A stretch of 10,119 nucleotides of DNA, taken from contig WKLE02001230.1 of NCBI GenBank assembly GCA_014885115.2, positions 5,577-15,695 of the forward strand, given 5' to 3'. The translations under genes and the position numbers were made by a program. The notes beneath the pieces were generated by a model. That model did no database searches. It worked only from the letters and a program-made list of their open reading frames with translations, and was not told the DNA's origin. Position 1 is the stretch's first letter, and each line of letters opens with the position of its first letter. Positions 7,686-10,119 of the stretch are shown here, in pieces. This DNA comes from Asterionellopsis glacialis. Taxonomy: Eukaryota; Bacillariophyta; Plagiogrammaphyceae; Rhaphoneidales; Asterionellopsidaceae.

Positions 7686-7745
7686 CAACCGCAGAACTCC
7701 ATTACATAAAAATTATCTCTGGTGGTGCCTTATTGTAAACACACG

Positions 7746-9067
7746 ATGACTTCAATTATCGCATCGACTTTGCTGATGATTTTACTCATTGTTGTTCCAA
7801 TTTGTGCAACAGCATCCGCGACAGATAAAGATGATAATGAATCGTTTCCAAATACAGCATCGTCATTCGTTAACTTACAACAACAATACCATCGTCAAAC
7901 CATTGTTGGTGGTACACCCACAGAACCCATGCAGTATTCATTCATGGCATTGATTGAATTTGATAATGACAGACATCCAATATGTGGTGGTACACTTGTA
8001 GCACCGAATGTGGTATTATCAGCACGTCATTGCTTTGAGAATGTTGTGCTGGATGACAACGATACACTTTTAGAAGAAGGGTACGATCGAATTAAATATG
8101 TAGTATTAGGTGAACATGATAGACGGAATACATCCCATCACGAAGAATATTTTTCGGTCATTGAATTATGGTCTTATCCAACAAGTTTTGATGAGCGTAA
8201 TAATGATTTTACTTTATTGAAATTAAATGGTACCTCCTCGTATACACCTGTGACATTAGATGACGGTACTGAATTACAAAACACAATCACCATTGCCAAT
8301 GATAATAATCAAAACCCTACCTTGACCGTGTTAGGATGGGGATGGACACGTAATTATTATAATTATAAATTATTATCCCATTGGTTACGACAAGTGCAAG
8401 TACAATATATATCAAATCGAGAATGCAATCAAATATATTGTGAAAAAAGCTCCATATTTCTAAGTTCAAACTGCAATTCGAATTATATTACAAGGAATAT
8501 GGTAAGATGCACGGATGTGTGTGTTTACTTTTTTAGCCATTGTTGTTTATGATTATGATTTTGGTCCCTTTCTAGCATTTATGTTGTGGCTACAGTTGTG
8601 CACGATCACCTTTCTTCTCTCTGACTCTATAGTTATGTCTGTGTTCTTATATTCTTCTAAACATAAACTAATGTATTTAGATGTGTGCATATTCGGAAGG
8701 ACGCGATGCATGCGATGGCGATAGTGGTGGACCTTTGTTGTTGATTATAAATGACACTTCTACTTCAACAACATCAAATGCAAGTAATGCAATTCCTAAA
8801 GTATTTCAAGTAGGTGTTGTTTCATGGGGCGAAGGATGCGCAAGTGAACTTCCGGGTGTATATGCAAAATTGTCTTTTGGAATTATATCATGGATTAATA
8901 GATATATCAATTCTATCAATGGTGATGACAGTAATGAATCACCAACGGTGTCACCATTTTCAATTACATCAGGAACTGGTTCGATAACAAAGGCAAAAAC
9001 AACTATCAAACGAACATTATTCATGATGTTATCGTCGTATTCCATGATTTGGTCAACAGCATTCTGA
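7746..9067 (+). CDS. Secreted trypsin-like serine protease (family S1), 2 exons
   Basis: Exons 7746-8501 and 8681-9067 give 380 residues. The ATG at 7746 is the first in frame and begins a signal peptide ([18 protein letters not shown], cleavage near residue 25). A short propeptide leads to the mature N-terminus IVGG (53-56). The triad is complete: His95 in LSARHC, Asp154 in [10 protein letters not shown], and Ser267 in GDSGGP. Asp261, six residues before the Ser, is the S1-pocket Asp189 equivalent. With SWGEGC and PGVYAK this predicts cleavage after Arg or Lys. Asp266 can pair with the new N-terminus. The residue just before IVGG is Thr, not Arg or Lys (HRQT|IVGG), so activation is atypical or Arg50 is cut first. 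After the fold ends near WINRYI come a Ser/Thr-rich tail and a hydrophobic end ([16 protein letters not shown]), suggesting a membrane or GPI anchor. Several Asn-X-Ser/Thr sites are present. Confidence 0.92.
8502..8680 (+). other. Protease intron (179 bp, phase 0)
   Basis: Donor AATATG|GTAAGA and acceptor GTATTTAG|ATGTGTGC join to [20 protein letters not shown], matching the conserved NMMCAG...GDSGGP region of S1 proteases. Unspliced, the frame ends at 8552 before the catalytic Ser. Confidence 0.92.
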
Positions 9068-9147
9068 CTTTGAAAGAAACAAAAATTCAATATCGCAAAA
9101 CCGAATCCAATGGAATGTATAAAACGTCTTGTTTGATAAACAAAGCA

Positions 9148-10119
9148 CTAATGAATTCCTAAAACGAGCACTCTTCGTAAATTGGAACTATCACCCGAAC
9201 GATCATCAGAACACTGACTCGGACCACAACATCCCAAATAGAATATCGCTGAAAGCCAAGCACCATTTTTCCAGAACATAATGTCTTGTCTTTTAGCACT
9301 ACTACTATCACCAACGGTGCTACCATCATCATCTTTTTGATAGTATCGGTAGTACCATACTGAACTCCGTTGTGAGGAAGGAAATTTACATATCTGTGGG
9401 GTATAATGGAGACGTATACCATTGTCAGGATCAAACACTGTAGCTCGTAAAATTTCCAGACTTGCGGTTGCGGAGGAATACGTAATAAGAAGTGCATCAC
9501 CGACGCTATCTGGTACGTCAGACCATGATGTTCCAGAAATTGTGGTGGTAAAGTCATCTACTGATGTTGTAGCTTTCACCACTCCGTTGCTTTGATATGT
9601 GACTTCACCCTTGATGGTTGCAATATTTGTTTTGCCAGTACTACTTTCTAAAGTAGCAGTAGTATTAGGCAAAGAATCTGAAACTAGCGCCTCTCTTACA
9701 ATTAAATTTTTGACAGTGTAATCTAAACAACCATCAATATAAGTGCAATCTTGTCTCAACTTGTTTGATACAAATTCTAATAAAGCATCTTTATCAAGGA
9801 TACTCCCTTCTATTGTAAGTACAACTTCTACACTCTTCACATCTGTATCAATGTCATCACTGATAAAAAAGTCACTCGCGGGGAAGTTTGTGGGGACTGT
9901 TACGGGGGGGAGACTACTTATGGAGGGTGCCGGAGAAATAGTGGGTGACGATACTGTGGGCCGAGTACTTGGAGGTGGATCTATTTGAGGAGAAGCTGTT
10001 GGTTCAACAGAGTCACACAGGTTCTCAGAGTACGATATATCCATGATCTCCGTGCAACCCCCTTCCGGAAAATAACCAAGCATCTTGAAGTCAGGTCGAG
10101 TTCCAACTGAAGCAAGATC
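9148..10119 (-). CDS. C-terminal part of a Pro/Ser/Thr-linker protein, 5' end outside the window
   Basis: The frame is open from the window edge to TAG at 9148, giving 323 visible residues. An ATG at 10083 exists, but the twelve codons before it stay open (GTRPDFK then MLGYFPEGG), so the gene very likely begins further right. The order is a short Cys-containing end of an upstream domain (GGCTEIMDISYSENLC), then a low-complexity Pro/Ser/Thr linker at about residues 40-82, then a domain of roughly 240 residues I do not recognise. That domain opens with an alternating strand-helix pattern (VKSVEVVLTIEGSILDKDAL) and has Cys pairs at QDCTYIDGC and GCCGPSQC. Such linkers are typical of diatom secreted or cell-wall-associated proteins; this is family knowledge, not proof. 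It ends in LRRVLVLGIH with no anchor signal. It converges on the protease gene, with 80 bp between their stops. Confidence 0.65.
   Translation of the reverse strand, partial: DLASVGTRPDFKMLGYFPEGGCTEIMDISYSENLCDSVEPTASPQIDPPPSTRPTVSSPTISPAPSISSLPPVTVPTNFPASDFFISDDIDTDVKSVEVVLTIEGSILDKDALLEFVSNKLRQDCTYIDGCLDYTVKNLIVREALVSDSLPNTTATLESSTGKTNIATIKGEVTYQSNGVVKATTSVDDFTTTISGTSWSDVPDSVGDALLITYSSATASLEILRATVFDPDNGIRLHYTPQICKFPSSQRSSVWYYRYYQKDDDGSTVGDSSSAKRQDIMFWKNGAWLSAIFYLGCCGPSQCSDDRSGDSSNLRRVLVLGIH

Larger units (their letters stand above)
7192..7745. other. Intergenic stretch and promoter region of the protease gene
   Basis: No gene is supported. It holds an imperfect GTTT microsatellite (7398-7421), the direct repeat AAGCTTGCAA at 7617-7626 and 7652-7661, the motif TACGTGACG at 7606-7614, and a TATA-like box near 7680. 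CpG frequency rises again from about 7360, marking the right edge of the depleted tract. Confidence 0.5.

Noticed and set aside
7722..7745. Protease start at 7722
   Set aside because: That codon is GTG; the ATG at 7746 is followed directly by the signal peptide.
8806..9090. Open frame antisense to the second protease exon
   Set aside because: Shadow of the protease exon, whose coding sense is fixed by the GDSGGP and SWGEGC motifs.
9159..9557. 132-codon minus-strand frame overlapping the right-hand gene
   Set aside because: Lies in another frame of the same strand as the long linker-protein ORF; composition fits an out-of-frame shadow.
1..10119. tRNA, rRNA, CRISPR array, prokaryotic operon or defence system
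   Set aside because: I saw no cloverleaf, rRNA-like or spaced-repeat array, and spliced genes with signal peptides rule out a prokaryotic reading.

Overview
The window looks like nuclear DNA of a low-GC protist, most likely a diatom or close relative. Four GT-AG introns can be placed with exact phase inside recognisable genes. Proteins start with secretory signal peptides, two end in hydrophobic tails of the GPI-signal type, and the right-hand protein carries a Pro/Ser/Thr-rich linker of the kind common in diatom secreted and cell-wall proteins. There are no bacterial operons or ribosome binding sites. The diatom assignment is inference; no marker gene is present.

Layout, left to right. (1) 1-206: a possible last exon and 3' end of an upstream gene, weakly supported. 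(2) 513-1121 (+): a small secreted protein with one PKD-like domain and a probable GPI anchor, in two exons. (3) 1208-1525 (-): an unrecognised ORF ending on a strong splice donor. (4) 1591-2391 (-): a GNAT-family N-acetyltransferase with a signal-type N-terminus and an Asn/Asp-rich insert made by trinucleotide repeats. (5) 3243-5026 (-): a malate/L-lactate dehydrogenase-type (Ldh2 family) oxidoreductase in three exons; its stop codon lies on the junction of a 25-bp tandem duplication. (6) About 5760-7320: a CpG-depleted tract with fragments of an unrecognised reading frame broken by TGA stops and a frame change, best read as a decayed insertion or gene. (7) 7746-9067 (+): a trypsin-type serine protease in two exons with a complete catalytic triad and a hydrophobic C-terminal tail. 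(8) 9148-10119 (-): the C-terminal part of a Pro/Ser/Thr-linker protein running off the window.

The genes do not form a pathway. The shared theme is the secretory route: four of the five recognisable or partly recognisable proteins (PKD protein, GNAT, dehydrogenase, protease) begin with a hydrophobic leader, and the fifth lacks its N-terminus here. The most unusual signals are the CpG-depleted relic, the duplicated stop codon of the dehydrogenase, and a dehydrogenase intron flanked by a 7-bp direct repeat. I did not find a convincing new biological system.
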